From positions 1 through 35,499 of the forward strand of contig CAMOER010000025.1 in the NCBI GenBank assembly GCA_946612455.1: 35,499 bases of DNA, written 5' to 3'. The translations under genes were made by a program, and so were the position numbers. Under the pieces are notes generated by a model that worked only from the letters and a program-made list of their open reading frames with translations, was not told where the DNA came from and searched no databases. Every line of letters begins with the position of its first letter. Position 1 is the first letter of the stretch. Positions 13,802 to 21,865 of the stretch are shown here, piece after piece. This DNA comes from UBA3305 sp002373555 (GTDB lineage Bacteria; Bacillota; Clostridia; Lachnospirales; Lachnospiraceae).

Positions 13802-15352
13802 GTGACTAGTCAAACTATAGTCGCATGTGTCGTGGCGATCCTGATCACCGCCGTCGTTACCTGGCTCATCTCCTCTGTCTACCGGAAACAGGTCTATGAA
13901 AAGCAGATCGGTTCTGCGGAGGACAGGGCGAAAGAGATCATCGACGAAGCCGAAAAGACCGCTGAGACCAAAAAACGGGAAGCACTGCTCGAAGCCAAGG
14001 AAGAGAATTTGAAGGCAAAGAACGAACTGGAAAAAGAGACCAGGGAGAGGCGGGCAGAGCTTCAGCGTTCTGAAAGACGTCTGGTGAACAAGGAAGAAAG
14101 CCTTGATAAAAAGCTGGACGCGATGGAAAGACGAGAGAACAGTTTTGCAGCGAAAGAGGAGAAACTGAAGGCCAAAACGCAGGAGGTGGAAGCACTGATC
14201 GAAAAACAGCAGGCCGAACTGGAACGTGTGTCCGGACTGACTGCCGATCAGGCGAAGGAATACCTGCTGCGCAGCGTGGAGGAAGATGTCAAGCACGACA
14301 CTGCGAAGATGATCCGCGAAATGGAGACGCGGGCCAAGGAGGAAGCATCGAAGAAGGCCAGAGAATGCATCGTGACCGCTATTCAGAAATGTGCGGCCGA
14401 TCATGTTGCCGAATCCACGATCTCGGTGGTGCAGCTGCCCAATGATGAAATGAAGGGCCGCATCATCGGACGTGAGGGAAGGAACATCCGTACGCTGGAG
14501 ACGCTGACGGGCATTGATCTGATCATCGATGATACTCCCGAAGCCGTTATCCTGTCAGGCTTTGATCCGATGCGCAGAGAGATCGCAAAGATCGCGCTGG
14601 AGAAGCTCATTACGGACGGCCGGATCCATCCGGCGCGGATCGAAGAGAGTGTGGAAAAGGCACAAAGAGAAGTGGAAGCCATGATCCGCGAAGAGGGCGA
14701 GAATGCGCTCCTTGAGGTCGGTGTTCACGGCATTCATCCGGAGCTCGTACGTCTTCTCGGAAAGATGCGCTTCCGTACCAGCTATGGTCAGAACGCGCTG
14801 AAGCATTCCATCGAGGTCGCACATCTGTCAGGTCTTCTGGCAGGCGAGATGGGCCTGGATGTCCGCGTTGCAAAGCGTGCCGGACTTCTGCACGACATAG
14901 GAAAGAGCCTGGACCACGATATGGAAGGATCCCATGTACAGATCGGTGCGGATCTGTGCCGCAAGTACAAGGAATCCGCCACTGTCATCAATGCGGTGGA
15001 ATCCCATCACGGAGACGTGGAGCCGACAAGCCTGATCGCATGTATCGTTCAGGCGGCGGATACCATATCGGCAGCCAGACCCGGAGCCAGAAGAGAGACG
15101 CTGGAGACGTATGCGAACAGACTGAAGCAGCTTGAGGAGATCACGAATTCCTATAAGGGAGTCGAGAAATCCTTCGCCGTACAGGCCGGACGCGAGGTAC
15201 GTATCATGGTCGTGCCGGAACAGGTCAGTGATGATGATATGGTCCTGATGGCGCGCGACATTTCCAAACAGATCGAATCGGAACTGGAATATCCGGGACA
15301 GATAAAGGTCAGCGTTATTCGCGAATCCCGCGCTGTGGATTACGCGAAGTAG
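13802..15352 (+). CDS. rny: Ribonuclease Y
   Basis: A 516-residue membrane-anchored endoribonuclease that initiates mRNA decay in Firmicutes. Order of parts: an N-terminal membrane segment (~7-26), a long charged coiled coil (~30-195), a KH domain with IIGREGRNIRTLE (~221-233), and an HD domain with metal ligands in LLHDIGKSLDHD (His364-Asp365). The end of the protein also follows the family closely. The start is GTG 13802 behind AAGGAGGTG, one of the strongest ribosome sites here. The length matches the norm of ~520. Confidence 0.97.
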   Translation: MTSQTIVACVVAILITAVVTWLISSVYRKQVYEKQIGSAEDRAKEIIDEAEKTAETKKREALLEAKEENLKAKNELEKETRERRAELQRSERRLVNKEESLDKKLDAMERRENSFAAKEEKLKAKTQEVEALIEKQQAELERVSGLTADQAKEYLLRSVEEDVKHDTAKMIREMETRAKEEASKKARECIVTAIQKCAADHVAESTISVVQLPNDEMKGRIIGREGRNIRTLETLTGIDLIIDDTPEAVILSGFDPMRREIAKIALEKLITDGRIHPARIEESVEKAQREVEAMIREEGENALLEVGVHGIHPELVRLLGKMRFRTSYGQNALKHSIEVAHLSGLLAGEMGLDVRVAKRAGLLHDIGKSLDHDMEGSHVQIGADLCRKYKESATVINAVESHHGDVEPTSLIACIVQAADTISAARPGARRETLETYANRLKQLEEITNSYKGVEKSFAVQAGREVRIMVVPEQVSDDDMVLMARDISKQIESELEYPGQIKVSVIRESRAVDYAK

Positions 15353-15365
15353 GAGACGGAAAATC

Positions 15366-15391
15366 AGCCGGAGAGCATAGTCTCTCCGGCT
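15366..15391 (+). terminator. Hairpin after rny
   Basis: AGCCGGAGAG (15366-15375) pairs with CTCTCCGGCT (15382-15391), loop CATAGT. Only GGTTCTGC follows, so termination without a T tract is uncertain. Confidence 0.5.
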
Positions 15392-15488
15392 GGTTCTGCA
15401 TTCACGGGCAGAGTCTGACCTGCAGGACAGGGACCGGCTCTCTGCCCGCGCATGACGGCACTTCCTTATGAGACAAGGGGAGAAGAAA

Positions 15489-16022
15489 ATGGAACCTGTG
15501 GAAAGAGTGAAAAGAACGCTTGCCTACAAAGGCAGGATCATTGAGGTTTACAAGGATAACGTACGATTCTCGGACGGACGCGAATCTGTCTGGGATTATA
15601 TAGATCATGTCGGTGCGGCCGCGGTCGTGCCGGTGACGGCCGAAGGAAAGATCCTTCTGGTCAAACAGTACCGCAACGCGCTGGATCGTTTTACCTACGA
15701 GCTTCCGGCGGGAAAACGCGACGCCGCAGACGAACCGATGGAAGTCTGCGCCGCGAGAGAGCTGGAGGAGGAGACCGGCTATGTCGCCGGGAAGCTTCTT
15801 CCGCTGATCACGGTGAATACGACGGTCGCATTCTGCAACGAGAAGATCGGGATCTTTGCGGCGCTGGATCTTCATAAAACGCATCAGCATCTGGATGCCG
15901 ATGAGGAGATCGAACTGTATGAGTTCACGCCGGAAGAACTGCTGGGCATGATCCGGGAGCAGAAGATGACGGACTCCAAGACGGTCGCCGGGATCCTGGC
16001 TTATCTGACGTTCATGAAGTGA
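15489..16022 (+). CDS. Nudix hydrolase, ADP-ribose pyrophosphatase type
   Basis: A 177-residue NudF-like enzyme that probably splits ADP-ribose into AMP and ribose 5-phosphate. The Nudix box starts at Gly75 and includes Glu82, Arg90-Glu91, Glu94-Glu95 and Gly97 (AARELEEETGY). There is one residue more than usual between the first Gly and Glu. Family segments KILLVKQYRNALDRFTYELPAG and TVAFCNEKIGIF are present. ATG 15489 is preferred because AGGGGAG lies just upstream; an in-frame ATG 21 bp earlier overlaps that site. A metallophosphoesterase gene follows after 64 bp. Confidence 0.88.
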   Translation: MEPVERVKRTLAYKGRIIEVYKDNVRFSDGRESVWDYIDHVGAAAVVPVTAEGKILLVKQYRNALDRFTYELPAGKRDAADEPMEVCAARELEEETGYVAGKLLPLITVNTTVAFCNEKIGIFAALDLHKTHQHLDADEEIELYEFTPEELLGMIREQKMTDSKTVAGILAYLTFMK

Positions 16023-16033
16023 GTGAAGATTCG

Positions 16034-16044
16034 TCAGAATGACA
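16034..16044 (-). repeat. Relic of the TGTCATTCTGA repeat end
   Basis: TCAGAATGACA preceded by GATTCG, the sequence that ends the ~115-bp element at 25434-25552. No second end is found nearby, so it is a fragment or chance match. Confidence 0.3.
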
Positions 16045-16086
16045 GAGGGAAGAATGACGCCGCTAAACGGGATGAGGTGATGCGCC

Positions 16087-16929
16087 ATGCCGGTCAAATT
16101 CAATAAAATAATCACTACGGATTATGCCGTTTCCTCTCCGAAGATCGGGCGGGCCTTTGACGGCTTCACGTTCGCCTATCTGGCCGATCTTCATGATGTT
16201 TGTGTAGGTGAAAACAACAGCCTGATCCTGGAGAATCTCAAAAACCGCCGCCCGGATGCGATCCTGCTCGGCGGCGATATGATCACCGAACGGAAGCACG
16301 GCGTGCATGCGACCGAGTGCCGGCATGCGCTGGATCTGGTCATCCGACTGGCTGAGCTGGCGCCGGTCTACTACAGTATCGGCAACCACGAAGCGAGATG
16401 GATGGATCCGGAAAGAATACACACGGAATCCTATGAAGATTATAAAAACGCGCTGGAAGCGGCGGGCGTGCGGTTCCTGGACAACCGTTCCGTAAAGCTG
16501 CACAAGGGAGCGGACATGATCCGGATTACCGGCCTGTCTCTGCCGCTGCGGTATTTCGGCGTCCGGCATGAAACACTGGATACGCAGATCGTGCATCTGC
16601 TCGCGAAAGACCCGGATCCGGATCATTTTCAGATCCTGCTCGCGCACTCGCCGACCCACCATGCGGCTTACGATGTCTGGGGCGCAGATCTGACGCTCTC
16701 CGGACATTACCACGGCGGTCAGGTGCGGCTGCCGCTCATTGGCGGCGTGATCAGCACGGGCTGGACATTGTTCCCGAAATATGATATGGGAATGTATGCT
16801 CTGAAGAACGGGAAGCTGATCGTGAGTGCAGGCCTGGGCACGCATACGATCCCGCTGCGGATCAACAATCCGCCCGAGGCGGTCTATATTACATTAAGGA
16901 ACGCACAAGATGGAAACGCTTGCATTTAA
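16087..16929 (+). CDS. Calcineurin-like metallophosphoesterase
   Basis: A 280-residue binuclear-metal phosphoesterase of the YaeI/YkuE kind; substrate unknown. The five metal-binding motifs are intact: ADLHD (Asp34, His36), GGDM (Asp64), GNHE (Asn100, His101), LLAHSPTHH and SGHYHGGQVR. No signal peptide or membrane anchor is visible, so it is probably cytoplasmic. The last 20 bp overlap the start of scpA, which argues for translational coupling. GAGGTGA precedes the ATG. Confidence 0.88.
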   Translation: MPVKFNKIITTDYAVSSPKIGRAFDGFTFAYLADLHDVCVGENNSLILENLKNRRPDAILLGGDMITERKHGVHATECRHALDLVIRLAELAPVYYSIGNHEARWMDPERIHTESYEDYKNALEAAGVRFLDNRSVKLHKGADMIRITGLSLPLRYFGVRHETLDTQIVHLLAKDPDPDHFQILLAHSPTHHAAYDVWGADLTLSGHYHGGQVRLPLIGGVISTGWTLFPKYDMGMYALKNGKLIVSAGLGTHTIPLRINNPPEAVYITLRNAQDGNACI

Positions 16930-17695
16930 GCTTGAAGTATTCGAGGGTCCGCTGGATCTGCTGCTTCACCTGATCGAAAAGAATAAAGTCAGCATTTACG
17001 ATATCCCGATCGTGCAGATCACGGATCAGTATATCGAATACGTATCCGCGATGCCGCACGAGGATCTGGATCTGGTGAGCGACTTCCTGGTCATGGCGGC
17101 GACGCTTCTGGATATCAAGGCGAGGATGCTGCTGCCGGCAGAGGAAGAGGACGAGGAGGAAGGCGATCCCCGGGCCGAGCTGGTCGAGCGTCTGATCGAA
17201 TACAAGAAATACAGACATCTGGGCGAGGAGCTGGCCGATTACGAGATCGACGGCATCAAAGTGATGGTCCATCCGGAGGATCTGCCGGCAGAGGTAAAAG
17301 CCTACCGGCCGCCGGTGGATATCGATGAACTGCTCGGAGATGTGACGCTGGCAAAGCTGAAATCGATCTTTGACGACGTCATGAAACGGCGGGAAGACAA
17401 GATCGACCATGAACGGAGCCGGTTCGGCAGGATCCGGCGGCAGACGGTCAATATCGGCGACCGCATCAGGCACGTACGGGGGAAACTCGCAGGAGGGAAA
17501 AAACAGTCCTTCCGGGATCTTCTGGGCACAGGCGTCACAAAGCTCGAGGTCGTGGTCACCTTCCTGGCGGTGCTGGAACTGATCAAGACCGGCGATCTCC
17601 GGCTGACGGAGGACTCGACCAGGGACGATTTCATCCTGATGGAGGGCGAGCATCATTCGTCCGAAATCATATCGGAATACGCAGAGGAAATATAA
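16910..17695 (+). CDS. scpA: Segregation and condensation protein A (kleisin)
   Basis: A 261-residue kleisin that bridges SMC heads and binds ScpB in the condensin that organises and segregates the chromosome. The N-terminal segment FKLEVFEGPLDLLLHLIEKNKVSIYDIPIVQITDQY and SDFLVMAATLLDIKARMLLP bind the SMC neck. The acidic linker EEEDEEEGDPRAELVERL is typical. The C-terminal winged helix (~200-261) contains VVVTFLAVLELIKTGDLRL. The start lies within the preceding gene, and the stop overlaps the scpB start. Confidence 0.96.
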   Translation: METLAFKLEVFEGPLDLLLHLIEKNKVSIYDIPIVQITDQYIEYVSAMPHEDLDLVSDFLVMAATLLDIKARMLLPAEEEDEEEGDPRAELVERLIEYKKYRHLGEELADYEIDGIKVMVHPEDLPAEVKAYRPPVDIDELLGDVTLAKLKSIFDDVMKRREDKIDHERSRFGRIRRQTVNIGDRIRHVRGKLAGGKKQSFRDLLGTGVTKLEVVVTFLAVLELIKTGDLRLTEDSTRDDFILMEGEHHSSEIISEYAEEI

Positions 17696-18252
17696 TGAAA
17701 CTGGACGGAATGATCGAAGGCATCCTGTTCGCGATGGGCAGCTCCGTGTCGAAGAAGGAGCTCGCGGAAGCGCTGGATGTGCAGGAAAAGGAAATCGAAG
17801 AGGCGGCGGACGCGCTGGAAGCGCGGCTGGCATCGGAGGAGAGCGGGATCACGCTGCTCCGTCTGGATGACAGGCTGCAGCTGGGCAGCAGAAAAGAATG
17901 CTACGATGCGCTGATCAAACTGGCTTCTCATGCCAGAAAGCCGGTGCTGACGAATGCAGTGCGGGAAACGCTGGCGATCATCGCGTATAAGCAGCCGGTC
18001 ACGAAGGCCGAGATCGCGAAGATCCGGGGCGTGAATTCCGACCATGCGGTGAACCGTCTGGTGGAATACAGACTGGTGACGGAAGCCGGGAGGCTGGAAG
18101 CACCGGGGCGCCCGATCCTGTTCGGGACGACGGAGGAATTCCTGCGGCATTTCGCGTTGTCATCGACGGATGATCTGCCGGATATCTCCGCAGAGAAGCT
18201 GGCGGAGTTTACGGAGGAAGCGGAAGCAGAGAGTACGGAAGTGGAAGTGTAA
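17695..18252 (+). CDS. scpB: Segregation and condensation protein B
   Basis: A 185-residue partner of ScpA with two winged-helix domains. Conserved segments are GMIEGILFAMGSSVSKKELAEAL, the core KPVLTNAVRETLAIIAYKQPVTKAEIAKIRGVNSDHAVNRLVEYRLV, and GRPILFGTTEEFLRHFALSS. The A of its ATG is the last base of the scpA stop codon, the usual coupled arrangement. The C-terminal tail is acidic (EEAEAESTEVEV). rluB, which often follows, is absent; a palindromic repeat and a convergent gene follow instead. Confidence 0.96.
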   Translation: MKLDGMIEGILFAMGSSVSKKELAEALDVQEKEIEEAADALEARLASEESGITLLRLDDRLQLGSRKECYDALIKLASHARKPVLTNAVRETLAIIAYKQPVTKAEIAKIRGVNSDHAVNRLVEYRLVTEAGRLEAPGRPILFGTTEEFLRHFALSSTDDLPDISAEKLAEFTEEAEAESTEVEV

Positions 18253-18263
18253 AAGACGGATAA

Positions 18264-18361
18264 AGGGGACAGTTCTCGGTGTGACGGACATGGGGGACGG
18301 TTCTCGGTGTACGTTTTTCATCGAAAAACGTACACCGAGAACCGTCCCCCATGTCCGTCAC
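18264..18361. repeat. GGGGACNGTTCTCGGTGT repeat forming a perfect 38-bp inverted repeat
   Basis: Positions 18281-18318 and 18324-18361 are perfect complements over 38 bp, with a five-base loop. The motif GGGGACAGTTCTCGGTGT at 18264-18281 is repeated as GGGGACGGTTCTCGGTGT at 18294-18311, and again inverted in the right arm. It sits between convergent scpB and the TetR gene, and its A5/T5 tracts flanking the loop could help termination in both directions. It shares the GGGGAC core with 32-82. Confidence 0.9.
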
Positions 18362-18377
18362 CAGGAACTCCATTTTC

Positions 18378-18959
18378 TCACTTCGCGCGGATGCCGGCCA
18401 GCAGGACCGGGATCATCCGGCAGGTATATTCGCCGAGATCGAAGGAGCCGTCGCTGATGCAGTAGTCATAGATGATGGCCCGTTCGCACATTGTATAGAT
18501 CGCGGTCACGTCGGTCACCGTCAGACTGCTGTCGATCTCGCCGCGCCGGATCCCTTCTTCGGCGATCGTCTGGATCATCCGGTAATAAAAACGGTTCCGG
18601 TCGAGCAGATGCTTATCGCCTTTGGTTACCACCTGCGAGGAATACAGGTGCGACAGTACATTGATCTGGATATCCTCGCCGATCATTTTGTGTACGTTCT
18701 GGCACAGCGTGATCAGCATGTCCACCCGGTTCATCTCCGGATCCAGCGTCGGATAATACTCTTCATAATAGGAATCGAAGATCGTGGACAGGGAGCTTAA
18801 GAGCGCATCCTTCCCGACAAAGTAATGGTAAAAGGTTCCCTTGCTGGTGCCGGATTTCTCGATGATGTCCTCGATCGTCGTTTCGTTGTATCCTTTTTCA
18901 CGGAAAAGCTGCCATGCAGCGGTTATGATCTTGTCTTTTGTAGAGGGTTTCTTCGCCAT
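18378..18959 (-). CDS. TetR-family transcriptional regulator
   Basis: A 193-residue one-component repressor. The N-terminal helix-turn-helix (~8-55) reads KDKIITAAWQLFREKGYNETTIEDIIEKSGTSKGTFYHYFVGKDALL, a clear TetR signature. The C-terminal ligand domain is not assignable. AAAGGGGAA lies just upstream of the ATG. It is transcribed away from the XRE-cupin gene, with a 145-bp shared control region. No transporter or enzyme lies beside it in the same direction, so its target is unknown. Confidence 0.92.
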   Translation of the reverse strand: MAKKPSTKDKIITAAWQLFREKGYNETTIEDIIEKSGTSKGTFYHYFVGKDALLSSLSTIFDSYYEEYYPTLDPEMNRVDMLITLCQNVHKMIGEDIQINVLSHLYSSQVVTKGDKHLLDRNRFYYRMIQTIAEEGIRRGEIDSSLTVTDVTAIYTMCERAIIYDYCISDGSFDLGEYTCRMIPVLLAGIRAK

Positions 18960-18993
18960 AATTTCCCCTTTCGTCAGGGTGTTCGGTTGTTTT

Positions 18994-19022
18994 ACTATAG
19001 CATGGAATCAAGATTCGGTAAA
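18994..19022 (-). promoter_or_regulatory. Putative promoter of the TetR gene
   Basis: On the minus strand, TTTACC, 17 bp, TATAGT, ending about 35 bases before the start codon. Confidence 0.45.
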
Positions 19023-19040
19023 GAGAAAAGGGCGTTAGTG

Positions 19041-19070
19041 TTGACATACTTTTTTTGAATGGGGTATTAT
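19041..19070 (+). promoter_or_regulatory. Promoter of the XRE-cupin regulator
   Basis: TTGACA (19041-19046), 18 bp, TATTAT (19065-19070). The expected start of transcription is near 19077, which makes the in-frame ATG at 19078 an unlikely start of translation. Confidence 0.75.
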
Positions 19071-19104
19071 TAGAGCGATGTTTCAGGACGAGGGAGGGTT
19101 TTTT

Positions 19105-19713
19105 ATGGACCAGAACGCAACGATGGGAATGCGCATAAAAATGCTTCGAAAAGAGAAGAAATATACGCTGAAGCAGCTCGCGGAGGAATCCGGCCTTTCC
19201 ATCGGCTTCCTGTCCCAGCTGGAGCGCGGCATGTCCTCGATTGCCGTGGATTCGCTGGCGCGCATCGCCTCTATCCTCGGCGTCAGCCTGTCGACGTTCT
19301 TCGCCGATTCGCAGGTCACATCCCAGGATCCGGTAGCGCATTCCAGCGAACTGCACTGGAATCCGGACGGACCGGAGATCGTCCAGGCAATGCTCAGCAA
19401 GAATCTTTACGGGTTCGACATCCTGCCGCGGATCTTTCATCTGATGCCGTCGGCCGGAGGACAGGAAACGGAGACCGTCATCCACAGGCACACCGGTGAG
19501 GAATTCATTTACGTGCTGGAGGGCGTTGTCACCGTGTATCACAATGAGAGAGAATACACGCTTTATCCCGGCGACAGCATCCAGATCCACTCCGATATAC
19601 CGCACAACTGGTTCAACCGGACCAATAAGATGGCATCGCTCCTGTCGGTCAGTTATCCCAATCCTTTCAAGGAGGAGAAAAAGGCGGCACCGGCGGAGGA
19701 AAAAACAGAATAA
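19105..19713 (+). CDS. XRE-family regulator with C-terminal cupin domain
   Basis: A 202-residue transcription factor. The helix-turn-helix (~9-65) contains LKQLAEESGLSIGFLSQLERGMSSIAVDSLARIASILGVSLSTFF. The cupin barrel (~110-190) contains HRHTGEEFIYVLEGVVTVYHNEREYTLYPGDSIQIHSDIPHNW, with His and Glu residues placed for metal or small-ligand binding. Related proteins control amino-acid, polyamine or stress genes. ATG 19105 is chosen because GAGGGAGGG lies just upstream. A terminator follows, so it is monocistronic. The decarboxylase operon downstream is a plausible but unproven target. Confidence 0.9.
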   Translation: MDQNATMGMRIKMLRKEKKYTLKQLAEESGLSIGFLSQLERGMSSIAVDSLARIASILGVSLSTFFADSQVTSQDPVAHSSELHWNPDGPEIVQAMLSKNLYGFDILPRIFHLMPSAGGQETETVIHRHTGEEFIYVLEGVVTVYHNEREYTLYPGDSIQIHSDIPHNWFNRTNKMASLLSVSYPNPFKEEKKAAPAEEKTE

Positions 19714-19723
19714 GCGCTTTCCG

Positions 19724-19760
19724 AACGGCATCCTGTGCAGGCAGGATGCCGTTTTTTTAC
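19724..19760 (+). terminator. Rho-independent terminator of the XRE-cupin gene
   Basis: A perfect 12-bp stem (AACGGCATCCTG at 19724-19735 with CAGGATGCCGTT at 19742-19753), a six-base loop, then a continuous T tract. Confidence 0.93.
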
Positions 19761-19852
19761 ATCCTGCGAGGAGGCGCAAATGGAAAAAAAGAAAAGGGTA
19801 TCATAATCCGTGAAAATCAAATAAAAATCTTTTCCGTTCGAAAAGATTATCC

Positions 19853-19881
19853 TTGATTAAACCATCGTTTTGCATTAAGAT
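19853..19881 (+). promoter_or_regulatory. Possible promoter of the oxaloacetate decarboxylase operon
   Basis: TTGATT (19853-19858), 17 bp, TAAGAT (19876-19881). A second weaker -35-like TTGACT lies at 19897. Upstream, AATCTTTTC and GAAAAGATT (about 19826-19849) form a 9-bp hairpin. The region is AT-rich and has no clear operator. Confidence 0.35.
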
Positions 19882-19966
19882 ATACACGGACAAAATTTGA
19901 CTGTTTTTGTAAAGAATAAAACAGAAATTTTTAAGCCATCACTTTAAAGAAAGAGGTGAAACTCAG

Positions 19967-20329
19967 ATGACACTCTTAGCAGCGACGACCAATCTGGCGG
20001 AAGCGTTTCAGAACACTATCGTCGGACTGGGCACCGTATTCCTGGTGCTGGCGTTCCTGATCCTGGTCATATCATCATTCAAGTTGGTCAACCAGTGGGA
20101 TGCGAACCGTCAGGCGAAGAATGCGAAGGAAACCAAGGCAGCACCAGCACCGGCGGCAGCTCCCGCAGCGGCACCGGCGCCGGCCGTACCCGCAGGTCCC
20201 GGCAGAATGAGCACAGGATCGGTGAATTTCGCGGACGAGGTGGAAGGCCCTGTAGCGGCCGTGATACTGGCAGCCGTGGCAGAGGAACTCGGCGGAGATT
20301 TCCGCGTGACATCTATCAAAAAAGCTTAA
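19967..20329 (+). CDS. oadG: Oxaloacetate decarboxylase gamma-type subunit
   Basis: A 120-residue small membrane subunit that holds the Na+-pumping decarboxylase together. One membrane span (~17-38, TIVGLGTVFLVLAFLILVISSF) is followed by a short polar stretch, an Ala/Pro-rich linker (~55-80) and a C-terminal domain (EGPVAAVILAAVAEELGGDFRVTSIKKA) that should contact the carboxyltransferase. AAGAGGTG precedes the ATG. It is the first gene of a four-gene operon, 19 bp before the biotin carrier gene. Confidence 0.88.
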   Translation: MTLLAATTNLAEAFQNTIVGLGTVFLVLAFLILVISSFKLVNQWDANRQAKNAKETKAAPAPAAAPAAAPAPAVPAGPGRMSTGSVNFADEVEGPVAAVILAAVAEELGGDFRVTSIKKA

Positions 20330-20348
20330 TGAAAAAGGAGAAAGAACA

Positions 20349-20699
20349 ATGAGCACATACAAGATCACCGTAAATGGTGTCGCTTATGACGTAACCGTAG
20401 AAAACACCGGAGCACCGGCAGCGGCTCCCGCACCGGCAGCAGCTCCCGCAGCAGCACCCGCACCTGCAGCAGGCGGCGCAGCAGGCGGCGTACGCGTAGA
20501 GGCACAGGTCGCCGGCAAGATCTGGAAGATCGTTGCTTCCAAGGGCCAGGCACTGAAGGGCGGAGACTCTATCGTTATCCTTGAGTCCATGAAGATGGAG
20601 ATCCCCGTGGTAGCTCCCCAGGACGGAACTGTTGCATCCATCGATGTTAAAGAGGGTGATCCTGTCGAGGTCGGTTATCTGATCGCTACCATGAATTAA
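20349..20699 (+). CDS. Biotin carboxyl carrier protein of the decarboxylase
   Basis: A 116-residue carrier that takes CO2 from the carboxyltransferase to the membrane decarboxylase on covalently bound biotin. A short N-terminal beta segment (STYKITVNGVAYDVTVEN) and an Ala/Pro-rich flexible linker (~24-47) lead to the biotinyl domain. The ESMKMEI motif carries the biotinylated Lys82. The domain is encoded separately here rather than fused to the alpha subunit, as in MmdC-type systems. Its linker closely resembles that of the preceding OadG. Confidence 0.94.
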   Translation: MSTYKITVNGVAYDVTVENTGAPAAAPAPAAAPAAAPAPAAGGAAGGVRVEAQVAGKIWKIVASKGQALKGGDSIVILESMKMEIPVVAPQDGTVASIDVKEGDPVEVGYLIATMN

Positions 20700-20726
20700 G
20701 AATCCGCATATTAAGGAGGACGAATC

Positions 20727-21854
20727 ATGGAACATATTATTCAAACATTTATCAATCTCGCGGAGCAGACCGCGTTCGCAAACCTGAGCTGGGGCAACTA
20801 TGTCATGATCATCGTGGCATGTATTTTCCTCTATCTCGCGATTGCGAAGGGCTTTGAGCCGCTGCTTCTTGTACCGATCGCATTCGGTATGCTGCTGGTC
20901 AATATCTACCCTCCGATCATGGAAGAGGGCGGACTTCTGAACTATTTCTACAAGCTGGATGAATGGGCGATCCTGCCGTCCCTGATCTTTATGGGCGTCG
21001 GCGCGCTGACAGACTTCGGTCCGCTGATCGCGAACCCCGCGAGCTTCCTGCTCGGTGCAGCCGCACAGCTGGGTATCTATGTTGCCTACTTCCTGGCCAT
21101 GGCTCTCGGCTTCAACGGCCAGGCAGCTGCTGCCATCTCCATCATCGGCGGTGCAGACGGCCCTACCTCCATCTTCCTGGCTTCCAAGCTCGGCCAGTTC
21201 GAGCTGATGGGACCGATCGCGGTCGCGGCATATTCCTACATGTCCCTGGTTCCGCTGATCCAGCCCCCGATCATGAAGCTCTTCACAACGAAGGAAGAAA
21301 AGCTCATCAGAATGCCCCAGCTTCGTCCTGTATCCAAGCTGGAGAGAATTCTGTTCCCCGTTGTCATCACGATCGTTGTATGTATGATCCTGCCTTCCAC
21401 CGCTCCCCTGGTCGGTATGCTGATGCTCGGAAACCTGTTCCGTGAGTGCGGCGTGACCCGTCAGCTGCAGGAGACTGCTTCCAACGCACTTATGTACATC
21501 GTTGTTATCTTCCTCGGCACTTCCGTCGGCGCGACAACATCTGCCGAAGCTTTCCTGAAGGCTTCCACGCTGAAGATCGTTGTCTGCGGTCTGATCGCAT
21601 TCGCGTTCGGTACCTTCGGCGGCGTTATGCTCGGTAAAGTCATGTGCAAGGCCACCGGCGGCAAGATCAATCCGCTGATCGGTTCCGCAGGCGTTTCCGC
21701 CGTTCCCATGGCTGCCCGTGTTTCCCAGAAGGTCGGCGCGGAGTTCGATCCTACGAACTTCCTGCTCATGAACGCGATGGGACCTAACGTAGCCGGTGTT
21801 ATCGGTACTGCCGTTGCCGCAGGTACATTCATGGCTATATTCGGCGTACACTAA
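20727..21854 (+). CDS. oadB: Na+-translocating decarboxylase beta subunit
   Basis: A 375-residue polytopic membrane protein that decarboxylates carboxybiotin and exports Na+. About ten hydrophobic segments are visible. The conserved SIIGGADGPTSIFLASKLG, NPASFLLGAAAQLGIY and the C-terminal GSAGVSAVPMAARVSQKVGAEFDPTNFLLMNAMGPNVAGVIGTAVAAG match the OadB/MmdB/GcdB family. The family alone does not tell the substrate; the oadA-type alpha subunit next door points to oxaloacetate. Its stop codon is part of the oadA ribosome binding site. Confidence 0.95.
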   Translation: MEHIIQTFINLAEQTAFANLSWGNYVMIIVACIFLYLAIAKGFEPLLLVPIAFGMLLVNIYPPIMEEGGLLNYFYKLDEWAILPSLIFMGVGALTDFGPLIANPASFLLGAAAQLGIYVAYFLAMALGFNGQAAAAISIIGGADGPTSIFLASKLGQFELMGPIAVAAYSYMSLVPLIQPPIMKLFTTKEEKLIRMPQLRPVSKLERILFPVVITIVVCMILPSTAPLVGMLMLGNLFRECGVTRQLQETASNALMYIVVIFLGTSVGATTSAEAFLKASTLKIVVCGLIAFAFGTFGGVMLGKVMCKATGGKINPLIGSAGVSAVPMAARVSQKVGAEFDPTNFLLMNAMGPNVAGVIGTAVAAGTFMAIFGVH

Positions 21855-21865
21855 GGAGGCAGATG

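Noticed and set aside
19078..19104. ATG 19078 as start of the XRE-cupin regulator
   Set aside because: It coincides with the predicted transcription start and has no ribosome site; ATG 19105 follows GAGGGAGGG.
20316..21851. A 511-codon open frame antisense to the biotin carrier and oadB genes
   Set aside because: It is an artefact of biased codons in oadB; the sequence is Cys/His/Asp-rich low quality and crosses two real genes.
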